From Pelomonas sp. Root405 (GTDB lineage Bacteria; Pseudomonadota; Gammaproteobacteria; Burkholderiales; Burkholderiaceae_C), in NCBI RefSeq assembly GCF_001425165.1, contig NZ_LMDU01000011.1, positions 186,058-250,057 of the forward strand: DNA of 64,000 nt, in the 5' to 3' direction. How positions within the stretch are numbered: position 1 is the first letter of the stretch; each line of letters begins with the position of its first letter. A program made the translations under genes and the position numbers. Below, in pieces: positions 50,866-60,193 of the stretch. The notes below the pieces were generated by a model that saw nothing but the letters and a program-made list of their open reading frames with translations, did no database searches and was not told the origin of the DNA.

Positions 50866-52208
50866 TGAAGGCCCATCTCTCGCTGCGCGCGCGCGCGCTG
50901 CTGGCGCTGGCGCTGGCGGCCGTCGTGCCGCCGCTGGTCATCCTGGGCGTGCGCCGCGCCGGGCTGGAGGCCGGCACGGCCCTCGTGGTGGCGGTGCTGG
51001 TGATGCTGCCGCTGATCGCCTGGCTGGCTGCCGCGTGGGTGGCGCCGCTGTTGAAGCTGACGCGCGCGCTGGAGGGCGCGGTGCTGAGCTACCGCGACGG
51101 CGATTTCAGCCTCAACCTGACGCCTGACGGCCCGCGCGAGCTGGTCGCGCTGACGCGCCTGCACGCCGACCTGGGCCTGGCGCTGCGCGAGCAGCGCCAG
51201 CACCTGGCCCAGCGCGAGCTGCTGCTGGACACGGTGGTGCAGAACACACCGGTCGCGCTGGTGCTGACGGCCGCGAGCGAGCGCATCGCCATCGCCAACC
51301 TGGCCGCGCGCCAGCTGCTGGGCGACGGCCGCAGCCTGACCGGGCTGGACTTTCCCACCGTCATCGCCACGCTGCCGGAGACGCTGCGCGAAGCCCTGGC
51401 GGGCGACGGCGACCGGCTCTTCACGGTCACGCTGCCCGACGGCTCGGAAGAGACCTTCCACCACAGCACGCGCTCGTTCCGCCTGCAGGGCCAGCCGCAC
51501 CGGCTGCGGCTGCTGCGCCGCATGACGCGCGAGCTGTCGCGTGCCGAGGTCGCGACGTGGAAGCGCGTCATTCGCGTGCTGAGCCACGAGCTGAACAACT
51601 CGCTGGCGCCGATCTCGTCGCTGGCGCATAGCGGCGCCGAGCTGGCGCGGCGCGGCAATACCGAGCGGCTGCCGCAGGTGCTGGCCAGCATCGGCGAGCG
51701 CGCCGCGCACCTGCATGGCTTTCTGAGCGGCTATGCAGCGTTCGCCAAGCTGCCGGCGCCTCACCGTGAGGTGGTGGATTGGGCCGGCTTCCTGAACCGG
51801 CTGGCCACGCTGGGCGAGTTCAACCTGGACGGCGAGCTGCCGGCCGAGCCGGGCTGGTTTGACCCGGCGCAGATCGAGCAGGCGCTGCTCAACCTGATCA
51901 AGAACGCGCATGAGTCGGGCAGCGAGCCCGACGAGATCGCGCTGCGGCTGGCGCTCGCCGGCGGCGAGCTGCGCATCGAAGTGCTGGACCGCGGCCCCGG
52001 CATGAGCGAGACGGTGCTGGCGCAGGCGCTGCTCCCCTTTTACTCGACCAAGCGATCGGAGCCCGGCTCGAAAAGCGGACAGGGCGGCACGGGCCTGGGC
52101 CTGGCGCTGGCGCGCGAGATCGCTGAGGCGCATGACGGCCGCATCGCTTTGGGCAACCGCGAAGGCGGCGGCCTGCGCGTGGCCATCACGCTGCCGCAGG
52201 CTCGATGA
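50865..52208 (+). CDS. Membrane sensor histidine kinase (NtrY-like)
   Basis: 447 residues. Two adjacent membrane segments (about 10-30 and 37-62) with almost no periplasmic loop, HAMP-like linker, PAS-like region (about 118-215), HisKA with His241 (LSHELNNSLAPISS), N-box NLIKNAHES, DRGPGMSE and GGTGLGLALARE. The HELNN-type box is typical of NtrY/NtrB kinases that pair with NtrC-type regulators. ATG 50865 overlaps the regulator stop by one base (TGATG). The lack of a periplasmic domain suggests it senses through the membrane or cytoplasm. Overlaps the convergent AEC gene by 23 bp. Confidence 0.9.
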
Positions 52209-53160
52209 GCAGGGTCGCCAGCGCGCTGAACGTGAGGAAGGCCAGCGCCGTGGACGCCAGGATGATGCGGGCCACGCGGCCGTTGTCGGCGCCGTAGCGC
52301 TCGGCCAGCAGCGACACATTGCTGGCGCTGGGCAGGGCGGCCGCCAGCGTCAGCGCGACGAGCTGGCCGCCCGACAGCGGCGCGCCCATCCAGCGCACCG
52401 CCGCGCCCAGCGCGAATACGAGCGCGGGGTGCAGCAGCAGCTTGATGGCCGCCACCGGCAGGTAGAGCGCCGGTGCCGTGACCCGCCCGGCGGCGCGGTT
52501 GGCGCGGCCCGAGCGGCTCAGCACCGCGCCGATGGTGAACAGCGCCACCGGCGAGGCGGCGTCGCCCAGCATGGCGATGACCTTGGCGAGCGGCGGCGGC
52601 AGCACCAGACCGGTGGCGCCGACGATGGCGCCCAGGCCGATGGCCCAGGGCAGCGGGTTGGAGCCGGCCGCCTTGAGCGCCTGCAGGAAGGCCGCCCGAC
52701 CGGCGACGCCGCTGGCGCCCGCCTGGGCCAGGGCGATGCACAGCGAGCTGGTGATGAAGAGGTCGGCCAGGATGGTGCTGACCACCGGCCCCGCCGCCGC
52801 CGAGCCCAGCAGCGCGACGATCAGCGGCACGCCCATGAAGCCGGTATTGGGAAAGGCCGCCACCAGCGCGCCGAAGGCGGCGTCCTTCATGCCGACGCGC
52901 GTCGACAGCGTGGTCGCGATGGTGAAGAAGACGATCAGCAGCGCCGAAGCGATGTAGACGCCGAGCAGCGCGGGGTTCAGCAACTCCAGCACCGGCGTGT
53001 CGCGCCCGAAGCGGAACAGCAGGCAGGGCAGCGCGAAAAACAGCACGAAGCCGTTGAGGCCGGGAATGGCGCTGTCGGGCAGCAGGCCGCGCTCGGCAGC
53101 CAGCCAGCCACACAGCACCAGCGCGAAAAACGGGAAAGTCGTGGCGAGGACGGCAAACAT
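52186..53160 (-). CDS. AEC-family (auxin efflux carrier-like) transporter
   Basis: 324 residues with about ten hydrophobic segments. Family marks: FALVLCGWLAAERGLLPD at the start, AFPNTGFMGVPLI (the conserved N-x-G-F-x-G in the first half), and LAAALPSASNVSLLAERYGADN in the second half. Bacterial AEC proteins carry malonate, malate or other organic acids. Start ATG 53160 (MFAVLATTFP). Convergent with the NtrY-like kinase gene, divergent from the pseudokinase gene. Confidence 0.87.
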   Translation of the reverse strand: MFAVLATTFPFFALVLCGWLAAERGLLPDSAIPGLNGFVLFFALPCLLFRFGRDTPVLELLNPALLGVYIASALLIVFFTIATTLSTRVGMKDAAFGALVAAFPNTGFMGVPLIVALLGSAAAGPVVSTILADLFITSSLCIALAQAGASGVAGRAAFLQALKAAGSNPLPWAIGLGAIVGATGLVLPPPLAKVIAMLGDAASPVALFTIGAVLSRSGRANRAAGRVTAPALYLPVAAIKLLLHPALVFALGAAVRWMGAPLSGGQLVALTLAAALPSASNVSLLAERYGADNGRVARIILASTALAFLTFSALATLLIEPAAA

Positions 53161-53264
53161 CTGGGCCGCGAGTATCGAGGGACGTGAGCGAATGCTCGGA
53201 CGGTCGCCGCTTGTAACAACGGCGGGGTGGCAGCCCCCTGGGGTCACCCCTAATATGCCGCGCC

Positions 53265-54308
53265 ATGCGCATGCCCAACCTTTCTCTGCCGCCGCCGGCC
53301 GCCGCCGCTCCGCTGGAAGAAGGCCAGGCCCTGGGCGTGTGGCGGCTGGTCAAGCCGCTGCCCGATGGCGAGCAGGCGCATGCCGGCCAGTGGTACAGCG
53401 CCCACCATGCGATGGCCACGGAGGCCCTGGCCGCCGTGCTGGTGCTGGACCGCAGTGACCACGGCGCCGGTGTGATGCTGCGCTATGCCGACCAGGCCGG
53501 CGACCTGGCCAAGCTGCAGCACCCGCACATCGCCGTGCCCAGCGACAGCGGCGTGACGCCCGACGCCCACCCGTATTTGATCGTCGAAGGCACGCATGGC
53601 GAGCCGCTGCTGCCGCGGCTGGAGCAGCTTGGCCTGCGCGAGCGCATCGAATTGCTGGTGCAGCTCTGCGAGGCGCTGCGCTCGGCCCACCAGCAAGGCT
53701 GGCTGCTGGCCGAGATCGACCCGGCCATGATCTGGCTCGACCCCGCCGGCAATGTGCGCCTGATGGGCCTGGGCCTGACCAAGATCCCCGACCCGACCGA
53801 CCCTTTCGACCGGGGCCTGAGCCTGGGCGCGTCGCCGGCCTTCATCGCCCCCGAGCGCCGCAACGGCGAGCCGCCGACGCTGGCCAGCGAGGTCTACGGC
53901 CTGGGGGCGCTGGCGCGCTTGCTGGTCTGCGGCTGGGAAGACACGCCCAAGGGCCTGGCCCCGCTGCGCGGCAGTTCGGCCGATGCATGGCCGACGCTGA
54001 AGGAAGCCCCGCAGGTCAAGCTCGACACGCTGCTGCGCGCGGCGATGGCCGAGTCGCCCGAACTGCGTACCCGCGGTGCCGAGGGCCTGGCCGACGAGTT
54101 GCGCGAATGGCTGCGCCTGAGCCCCTCCCGCAATCCGGGCACTTCGGGCAGCACCAACGCGCCGGGCGACCCCGCTGCCAAGCCGGCCTGGTGGAAGCGC
54201 TGGCTGTGGCTGGGCGCTGCCGCGGGGCTGAGCTTGCTGGCCGTTGCGGCCAGCGTCTCGGAACTGCCCGTCCGTACCGCCAGCACGCCCAGCCAGCCAC
54301 GCGGCTGA
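53265..54308 (+). CDS. Membrane-anchored pseudokinase (Hanks-type fold)
   Basis: 347 residues. A protein-kinase-like domain (about 20-285) is recognisable from hinge and helix blocks (KLQHPHIAV, RIELLVQLCEALRSAHQQGW, ASPAFIAPERRNGEPPTLASEVYGLGALARLL), but catalytic residues are lost: the HRDxKxxN loop reads LLAEIDPAM (148-156), and the DFG position reads MGLG (167-170). The APE-like IAPER remains. A single membrane segment lies at about 310-328 with a short tail. It should bind partners or nucleotide but not phosphorylate. ATG 53265; ATG 53271 is an alternative. 175 bp upstream of the O-antigen-ligase-like gene. Confidence 0.82.
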   Translation: MRMPNLSLPPPAAAAPLEEGQALGVWRLVKPLPDGEQAHAGQWYSAHHAMATEALAAVLVLDRSDHGAGVMLRYADQAGDLAKLQHPHIAVPSDSGVTPDAHPYLIVEGTHGEPLLPRLEQLGLRERIELLVQLCEALRSAHQQGWLLAEIDPAMIWLDPAGNVRLMGLGLTKIPDPTDPFDRGLSLGASPAFIAPERRNGEPPTLASEVYGLGALARLLVCGWEDTPKGLAPLRGSSADAWPTLKEAPQVKLDTLLRAAMAESPELRTRGAEGLADELREWLRLSPSRNPGTSGSTNAPGDPAAKPAWWKRWLWLGAAAGLSLLAVAASVSELPVRTASTPSQPRG

Positions 54309-54397
54309 CCGCCGCAGCGGGGCTGGCACCCGGGCTTGTGAGGGGTGCGCCGGGCACGAGGCTCGGCAACAATGCGCGCCCCGACCCGGAGGTTCCC

Positions 54398-54484
54398 ATG
54401 GCCCATCCACCGCGCGCAACCTTGCCCGCCCCCCGCTTCGCCGCCGCCTCGCCGTGCGGCGTCGTCCCGGGGCACCTGCGCTGA
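54398..54484 (+). CDS. Possible 28-residue leader peptide before the ligase-like gene
   Basis: ATG 54398 has a good site (GGAGG, 54388-54392) and a 28-codon frame that ends TGA at 54482-54484, overlapping the next gene's ATG as TGATG. The ligase ATG lacks a recognisable ribosome binding site, so coupling through this leader is plausible. It could also be chance. Confidence 0.3.
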   Translation: MAHPPRATLPAPRFAAASPCGVVPGHLR

Positions 54485-57081
54485 TGTCGGCCGTCGGCGC
54501 GTCTCCCGCCACGGGCCTGCTCGGCCTGGGCGAGCTGCAGCTGCGGCTGCCGGCCACCAAGGCCCAATGGCTGGCCCTGGTCGCCGGCCTGGCCCTGGGC
54601 CTCGTCGGCGCCGAGCTGGCCTGGCACCACCCGCTGTCGGGCACCTTGGCCCTGGCGGCGTGGGGCGCCGTCGTGCTGCTGGCCGCGCTGTTCTGGGTCA
54701 AGACGCCGGTGCTGCTGCTGGCGCCGCTGCCCCTGGTTGGCCTCGCGCCGTGGAGCGGCTGGATCACCTTCGAGGAGATGGACCTGTTCGTCACGGCCTG
54801 CGGCTGTGGCGGCTACCTGGCCTATGCGCTGCAACTCAATGCGCGCGATCGCGCGCCGGCCTGGCGGCATGCGCTGGTCTATTCGCCAGCCGTGGCCCTG
54901 CTGATCGCGGCGCTGGCGCTGTCGACGCTGTGGGGCGTGAAGCGCGGTTTCGACGACGCCGGCGGCTTCGACTTCGGCTGGTTCCACGGTTATCACGAGG
55001 CCATGAACTCGGTGCGCAACGCCAAGGCCCTGTTCCTCGTGCTGGTGCTGCTGCCGCTGTGGACGGCGGCGGCGGCCGCGCGGCCGCGGGGCTTTTCGCG
55101 CGGCCTGCTGCTGGGTCTGGTGCTGGCGCTGGCGGCGGGCAGCGCCGCGGCGCTGTGGGAGCGCCTGGCCTATACCGGACTGCTGGACTTCTCGACCGAC
55201 TACCGCACCACGGCGCTGTTCTGGGAGATGCATGTCGGCGGCGCGGCGCTCGACGGCTTCCTGGTGCTGACGCTGCCGTTCGCGCTGCTGGCGCTGCTGC
55301 GCACGCGCTCGCCGTGGCGCTTTGCCGTCGGCATGGGCGTGGCGCTGCTGGCGGCCTATGCGTGTCTGACGACTTTCTCGCGCGGCGTCTACCTGGCGCT
55401 GCCGCTCGCGCTGATCCCCATGGTCATGCTGGCCGACGCGCAGCGCCGCCGCGCCGTCGCGGCCGGGCCGGAGAGCAGCGCCTTCGACAGCACGCTGGGT
55501 GCCGTCGACGCGCCGCTGCCGCGCCTGGCCAAAGTGGGCGCGCTCGCCATGGCCGGCGCCTTCGCGCTGGCGGCGGTGCTGGTCTTCGGTGGCGGTGGCT
55601 ACCGCGGGCTGCTGGCGCTGTTCTTCGTCATGGTCATCCTGCTGGTGATGCCGGCCAGCCTGTGGCTGCCCGGCTTCAGCCAGCGGCTGACTGCGGTCGT
55701 CATGGGCGCGCTGCTGGCCCTGCTGCTGGGCGCCGCCAGCTGGGCGCTGTCGATGGCGGTGCCGAAGGCGGCCTATGTGCTGAATTTCCTCGCCCTGCTG
55801 TGCTGTGCCGCGCTGCGCTGGCGCGACGCGCCGGGGCAGGTGCGGCCTGTCTATGTGCTGCTGGTGTCGACCTGCTGGTTCTGGCTGCTGGCCACCATGG
55901 TCATCGTGGCCGACTACTGGGGCGGTACCGCCGGCCGCTGGACCGCACTGACCGCGGGCTTTGCGCTGGCCGGGCTGTGGGCCGCCATGCTGCTGGACCA
56001 GCGCCTGTGGCCGCTGCAGGGCGCCGCCAACGCAGGCAAGGCCGGCTGGCGCAAGCGCGCCCTGCTGGTGGCGGGACTGCTGCTGGTGATGGCCATCGTC
56101 GCGGCGCTGGGCGGCGGCGCCTATCTGCGCGACCGCGTTGCGACGTGGAAGGAGGATGGCGAGACCCGCCTGACGCACTGGCGCGAGGGCCTGCGCCTGC
56201 TGCACGGTGGCCAGCAATGGCTGCTGGGCAAGGGGGCGGGCCGCTTCGTGCCGAGCAACTTCTACGAAGGCCCGGTCCAGTCCCAGGTCGGCGACTACCG
56301 GCTGCGCAACGACGAGCCCGAGGCCTTCCTGGCGATGGCCGCCGGCAAGCATGTGTTGGGCCGCGGCGAGCAGTTGCGCGTCAGCCAGCGCATTGCCGCA
56401 CCGGCGCCCGGCCCGGTCACCGTCACGCTGGTCAGCCGCACCGCCAACGACGCCGTGCTCGGCCTGCAGATCTGCGAAAAGAACCTGATCTACCCGGACA
56501 ACTGCTTCGGTGTGCAGCCGCTGCTCAAGCCGCTGCGCACCGATGAAGCCGAGGGCGGTGTGCTCCGCTGGCAGACCAGCGAATTCAAGCTCGGCCCCGT
56601 GCCGGCGCTGGGCGGCGACTGGTGGGCGCCGCGCTTCGTGACCTTCTCGATGGCGCTGGACACCCGCGGCGCCCGTGTCGACATCAGCCGCATCGCGCTG
56701 CATGACGCCCACGGCAAGGCGCTGCTCGTCAACGGCGACTTCAACCGCGAGATGGCGCACTGGTTCTTCTCCAGCGACCGCCACCACATGCCCTGGCACA
56801 TGAAGAACGCGGCCCTGCATGTGCTGTTCGAGCAGGGGCTGGTGGGCCTGGCGCTGCTGGGTTCTGCCTATGTGCTGGCGCTGGTGCGCCTCTCATTCGG
56901 CCGCGGCCGCGACCACCCGCTGGCGCCAGCCATCGTCGCGGCCTTGATCGGCTTTGGCACCGTCGGCGCCTTCGACAGCCTGCTGGACGCGCCGCGCATC
57001 GGTTTCCTGTTCTTCGTGCTGCTGCTGCTTGGGCTTGGCTTGCGCGCCTTGCCGGGGGAAGGCGTGGCCCGGGTGGCATGA
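54484..57081 (+). CDS. O-antigen ligase-like membrane protein with inserted beta domain
   Basis: 865 residues. About a dozen hydrophobic segments occupy residues 20-545; the Wzy/WaaL-like block LTTFSRGVYLALPLALIPMV is near 300. A periplasmic stretch (about 550-750) follows with HWREGLRLLHGGQQWLLGKGAGRF, the usual ligase loop, and then a beta-rich insertion (VSQRIAAPAPGPVTVTLVSR, DTRGARVDISRIALHDAHGKALLVNGDFN) like a carbohydrate-binding jelly roll. The histidine-rich HHMPWHMKNAALHVLFEQGLVGL block and three final membrane segments close the protein. Likely transfers or polymerises glycans at the periplasmic face; function inferred. Follows a pseudokinase gene. Confidence 0.75.
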   Translation: MSAVGASPATGLLGLGELQLRLPATKAQWLALVAGLALGLVGAELAWHHPLSGTLALAAWGAVVLLAALFWVKTPVLLLAPLPLVGLAPWSGWITFEEMDLFVTACGCGGYLAYALQLNARDRAPAWRHALVYSPAVALLIAALALSTLWGVKRGFDDAGGFDFGWFHGYHEAMNSVRNAKALFLVLVLLPLWTAAAAARPRGFSRGLLLGLVLALAAGSAAALWERLAYTGLLDFSTDYRTTALFWEMHVGGAALDGFLVLTLPFALLALLRTRSPWRFAVGMGVALLAAYACLTTFSRGVYLALPLALIPMVMLADAQRRRAVAAGPESSAFDSTLGAVDAPLPRLAKVGALAMAGAFALAAVLVFGGGGYRGLLALFFVMVILLVMPASLWLPGFSQRLTAVVMGALLALLLGAASWALSMAVPKAAYVLNFLALLCCAALRWRDAPGQVRPVYVLLVSTCWFWLLATMVIVADYWGGTAGRWTALTAGFALAGLWAAMLLDQRLWPLQGAANAGKAGWRKRALLVAGLLLVMAIVAALGGGAYLRDRVATWKEDGETRLTHWREGLRLLHGGQQWLLGKGAGRFVPSNFYEGPVQSQVGDYRLRNDEPEAFLAMAAGKHVLGRGEQLRVSQRIAAPAPGPVTVTLVSRTANDAVLGLQICEKNLIYPDNCFGVQPLLKPLRTDEAEGGVLRWQTSEFKLGPVPALGGDWWAPRFVTFSMALDTRGARVDISRIALHDAHGKALLVNGDFNREMAHWFFSSDRHHMPWHMKNAALHVLFEQGLVGLALLGSAYVLALVRLSFGRGRDHPLAPAIVAALIGFGTVGAFDSLLDAPRIGFLFFVLLLLGLGLRALPGEGVARVA

Positions 57082-57113
57082 GCCCACGCAATTTCACCGC
57101 GCTACGGCAGCGG

Positions 57114-57875
57114 TCAAGCTCGAAAATCCTTCAGGCTGCCGAGATCCACCTTGGACATCGGGATCGCGCTCTCCATGACGATCCTGAGCGCCAGTGCAGG
57201 CGCGATGACGCCCTTGCCCATCTCGATGGCCTGCTGCACAGCAAGGCTGTAGAGGATGGTCCAGTCCAGCGGGTTTTCGCAGAACAACCTGACGGTCGGG
57301 AAGAGCCGGGGCCAAAGCGCCTTTAGATAGTTCAGAGGCAAGTCGGCCGCCGCATGCCCAGCGTCGGCCCGGACTCGGCCGAATGCGTCGGTTCCCAGGG
57401 AAGACGACGTGTGCTTGAAGATCTCGCCGATGTCAGGCAGGTCACCCGCACCGGCGTGCACCGCAGCACCTGCCGCCAATCCCCACAGTGAATGTTGGGA
57501 CTCTGCCAGCGCCTGGTTCAGAGGATCGCCGAAGAAATACCGCTTGCCGTCCTGCGTCTCCACTACCTGGAACGCCGCCGTCTCGGGCAGCCCTTTGGCC
57601 AAGGCCTGCCCTCGCAGATTGGCTTGGCACGAGTAGCCCGCAAGAGCACCCAACGCGCAGAGCAGGGACTCGATATGCACCCCCTTGTCTGTCTTCATCG
57701 CGTCGATCAGGCGTTGCAGGATTTCCTTTGAGCCGAGCTTAGCGCCGATCAACGGGTCCGAGCCGCTGCGTTCGCGAATCGCCCGCATCAGCGCTTGCGT
57801 AGCCGGGTCGAGTGCCGGCTCGCGGAGCTTCTCCGGTTTCTCACCAGTGAGACGCCCAAACAATTTCTTCAGCAT
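57114..57875 (-). CDS. Hypothetical cytoplasmic protein
   Basis: 253 residues, no signal or membrane segment. Contains HIESLLCALGALAGYSCQANLRGQ, GKRYFFGDPLNQALAES and VRLFCENPLDWTILYSLAVQQAIEMGKGVIAPALALRIVMESAIPMSKVD. The lower GC content of the coding strand compared with its neighbours (more A and T at third positions) hints at acquisition or weaker selection. No family recognised. Divergent from the rep helicase gene across 136 bp. Confidence 0.65.
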   Translation of the reverse strand: MLKKLFGRLTGEKPEKLREPALDPATQALMRAIRERSGSDPLIGAKLGSKEILQRLIDAMKTDKGVHIESLLCALGALAGYSCQANLRGQALAKGLPETAAFQVVETQDGKRYFFGDPLNQALAESQHSLWGLAAGAAVHAGAGDLPDIGEIFKHTSSSLGTDAFGRVRADAGHAAADLPLNYLKALWPRLFPTVRLFCENPLDWTILYSLAVQQAIEMGKGVIAPALALRIVMESAIPMSKVDLGSLKDFRA

Positions 57876-58011
57876 CGCTGCCCCCTGTTTTATGAATCAA
57901 GGCCCCGCTGGATTGTCTCGCCATGAGCCCGCTGCCTGAGGCTTCGGCCTGCAAGCGCCGACGCTAGCCACCCCGTCCCGTGACAAGCCTCGCGCCTATG
58001 ATCCGCGCCCC

Positions 58012-60087
58012 ATGTCCGCCGCCCCGCCACCCGGCCAAGCATCGGCCGGCCTCAACCCGGCCCAGCTCGAAGCCGTCTACCACCTGAGCGGCCCCTGCCT
58101 CGTCATTGCCGGCGCGGGCTCGGGCAAGACGCGGGTCATCACGACGAAGATCGCGCAGTTGCTGGTGTCGGGCTACCGGCCCAGTCAGATTGCCGCCATC
58201 ACCTTCACCAACAAGGCCGCGCAGGAGATGCGCGAACGGGCCAAGGCGCTGGTGGGCAACAAGGCGGCCAAGGATCTGGCGATCTCGACCTTCCACTCGC
58301 TGGGCGTGCGGCTGCTGCGCGAGGAGGGCTCGCGCGTCGGGCTGAAGGAGCAGTTCTCCATCCTCGACAGCGACGATGTGCTCAACGTGCTGAAGGATGC
58401 CGGCAACACGACCGACATCAACCAGGCACGGCGCTGGCAGTGGACGATCTCGCTGTGGAAGAACCAGGGGCTGGACTCGGCACAGGCCGCCCACGTGGCC
58501 AAGGACGACGACGAGCGCGCCGCGGCTGCGGTGATGGTGCACTACCAGGAGCGCCTTGCCGCCTACCAGGCGGTGGACTTCGACGACCTGATCACGCTGC
58601 CGCTGAAGCTGCTGACGCGCGACGCCGAGGCGCGCGAGAAGTGGCAGGCCAAGCTGCGCTATGTGCTGGTGGACGAATACCAGGACACCAACGCCGTGCA
58701 GTACGAGCTGCTGAAGGCGCTGGTGGGCGAGCGTGGCATGTTCACGGCCGTGGGCGACGACGACCAGTCCATCTACGGCTGGCGCGGCGCGACCATCGAG
58801 AACCTCAAGCGCCTGCCGGTCGACTACCCGTCGCTGAAGGTGATTCCGCTGGAGCAGAACTACCGCTCCACCGGCAGCATCCTGCGCGCGGCCAACCACG
58901 TGATCGCCGGCAACCCCAAGATCTTCGAGAAGAAGCTGTGGAGCGAGTATGGCGACGGCGAGCCGGTCGTGCTGCTGGAGGCCGATGGCGAGGAACACGA
59001 GGCCGAGCGCGCGGTCGCACGCATCCAGCAGCTGCGCGCCGACGGCAAGGGGCCCCAGTTCAGGGACTTCGCCATCCTCTACCGGGCCAACCACCAGGCC
59101 CGCGTCTTCGAGCAGGCGCTGCGCCGCGCGCAGATCCCCTACAAGGTGTCGGGCGGGCAGAGCTTTTTCGACAAGGCCGAGATCAAGGACCTGTGCGCCT
59201 GGCTGCGGCTGCTGGTGAACCAGGACGACGACCCGGCCTTTCTGCGCGCCGTCACGACGCCCAAGCGCGGCATCGGCCACACGACGCTCGGGTCGCTCGG
59301 TACGTTCTCGGCGCAGTGGAAGTGCAGCATGTTCGAGGCGCTGTTCGCCGAGTCGCTGGCCACCGCGCTGACCAAGCGGGCCGTGGACAGCCTGCATGAG
59401 TTCGGCCGCTACGTGAACGAGCTGCAATACAAGGCCAGGCACACCGAAGGCCACACCGCTGCGCACGCGATGCTGACGGAGTGGCTCAAGGACATCGCCT
59501 ACGAAGCCCACTTGCTCGACAACGAGGAAAACGAGAAGGTCGCCCAGGCACGTTGGGGCAATGTGCTGGACTTCCTCGACTGGGTCGCCAAGCGCTGCGG
59601 CGGCCAGCAGAGCGAGGAAGGCGGTGTCAGCTTCACCGAGCCCAAGCAGAGCGTGTTGGACGTGGCGCAAACAATCTCGGTCATCCTGTCACTGGCCGAG
59701 CGCGGCGACGACCAGGACCAGGTCACGCTGACGACGCTGCACGCCTCCAAGGGCCTGGAGTGGCCGCATGTGGTGCTGGCGGGCGTCAACGAGGGCCTGC
59801 TGCCCTTCAAGCGCGAGGAAGCCGAGCTGACGCCGGAGGCGCTGCAGGAGGAACGGCGGCTGATGTATGTGGGCATCACCCGCGCGCGCACGACGCTGGC
59901 GGTGTCGACGTTGCGCCGGCGCAAAAAAGGCCGCGACACCGTCGTGGGTATTCCCAGCCGCTTTCTGGCGGAAATGAAGCTCAACGAAGGCAGCACCCGC
60001 GAAGACCCCCGCGAAAAGCTCAAGCGCATGCGTGAAGAGCTGGCGGCCAAGGCGGCGGCGCGCGCTGCGTCCACAAGTCAAGACTGA
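58012..60087 (+). CDS. rep: ATP-dependent DNA helicase Rep
   Basis: 691 residues, SF1A helicase. Q-motif LNPAQLEAV at 14-22, Walker A GAGSGKT at 34-40, motif Ia TFTNKAAQEMRERA, motif II VDEYQDTN, motif III GDDDQSIYGWRGA, motif IV EQNYRSTG, motif V LTTLHASKGLEW and motif VI ERRLMYVGITRARTTL. The length and N-terminal LNPAQLEAVYHLSGPCLVIAG are of Rep rather than UvrD. 3' to 5' helicase that helps forks pass protein blocks. ATG 58012; monocistronic. Confidence 0.93.
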   Translation: MSAAPPPGQASAGLNPAQLEAVYHLSGPCLVIAGAGSGKTRVITTKIAQLLVSGYRPSQIAAITFTNKAAQEMRERAKALVGNKAAKDLAISTFHSLGVRLLREEGSRVGLKEQFSILDSDDVLNVLKDAGNTTDINQARRWQWTISLWKNQGLDSAQAAHVAKDDDERAAAAVMVHYQERLAAYQAVDFDDLITLPLKLLTRDAEAREKWQAKLRYVLVDEYQDTNAVQYELLKALVGERGMFTAVGDDDQSIYGWRGATIENLKRLPVDYPSLKVIPLEQNYRSTGSILRAANHVIAGNPKIFEKKLWSEYGDGEPVVLLEADGEEHEAERAVARIQQLRADGKGPQFRDFAILYRANHQARVFEQALRRAQIPYKVSGGQSFFDKAEIKDLCAWLRLLVNQDDDPAFLRAVTTPKRGIGHTTLGSLGTFSAQWKCSMFEALFAESLATALTKRAVDSLHEFGRYVNELQYKARHTEGHTAAHAMLTEWLKDIAYEAHLLDNEENEKVAQARWGNVLDFLDWVAKRCGGQQSEEGGVSFTEPKQSVLDVAQTISVILSLAERGDDQDQVTLTTLHASKGLEWPHVVLAGVNEGLLPFKREEAELTPEALQEERRLMYVGITRARTTLAVSTLRRRKKGRDTVVGIPSRFLAEMKLNEGSTREDPREKLKRMREELAAKAAARAASTSQD

Positions 60088-60119
60088 ATCGCTCATTCGC
60101 GGGGGGACCCCCTGTGCGC

Positions 60120-60132
60120 GTGAAGTCTTCAC
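60120..60132 (+). promoter_or_regulatory. GTGAAGTCTTCAC motif, copy 1
   Basis: A perfect 13-base palindrome GTGAAG-T-CTTCAC, 61 bases before ATG 60194. A near-identical motif stands 60 bases before ATG 60718. In both cases it is preceded by a G-rich/C-rich inverted repeat (GGGGGACCCCC here). Confidence 0.5.
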
Positions 60133-60193
60133 AACCCAGCCACGCTAGGCTGCCAACAATGCGCTCCAGCCCTTCTTTCCACGGTGAACCCGC

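Noticed and set aside
54016-56820. 934-codon minus-strand open frame
   Set aside because: Antisense of the ligase-like gene; Gln/Arg/Ala low-complexity translation.
57964-59670. 568-codon minus-strand open frame
   Set aside because: Antisense of rep, which has all helicase motifs.
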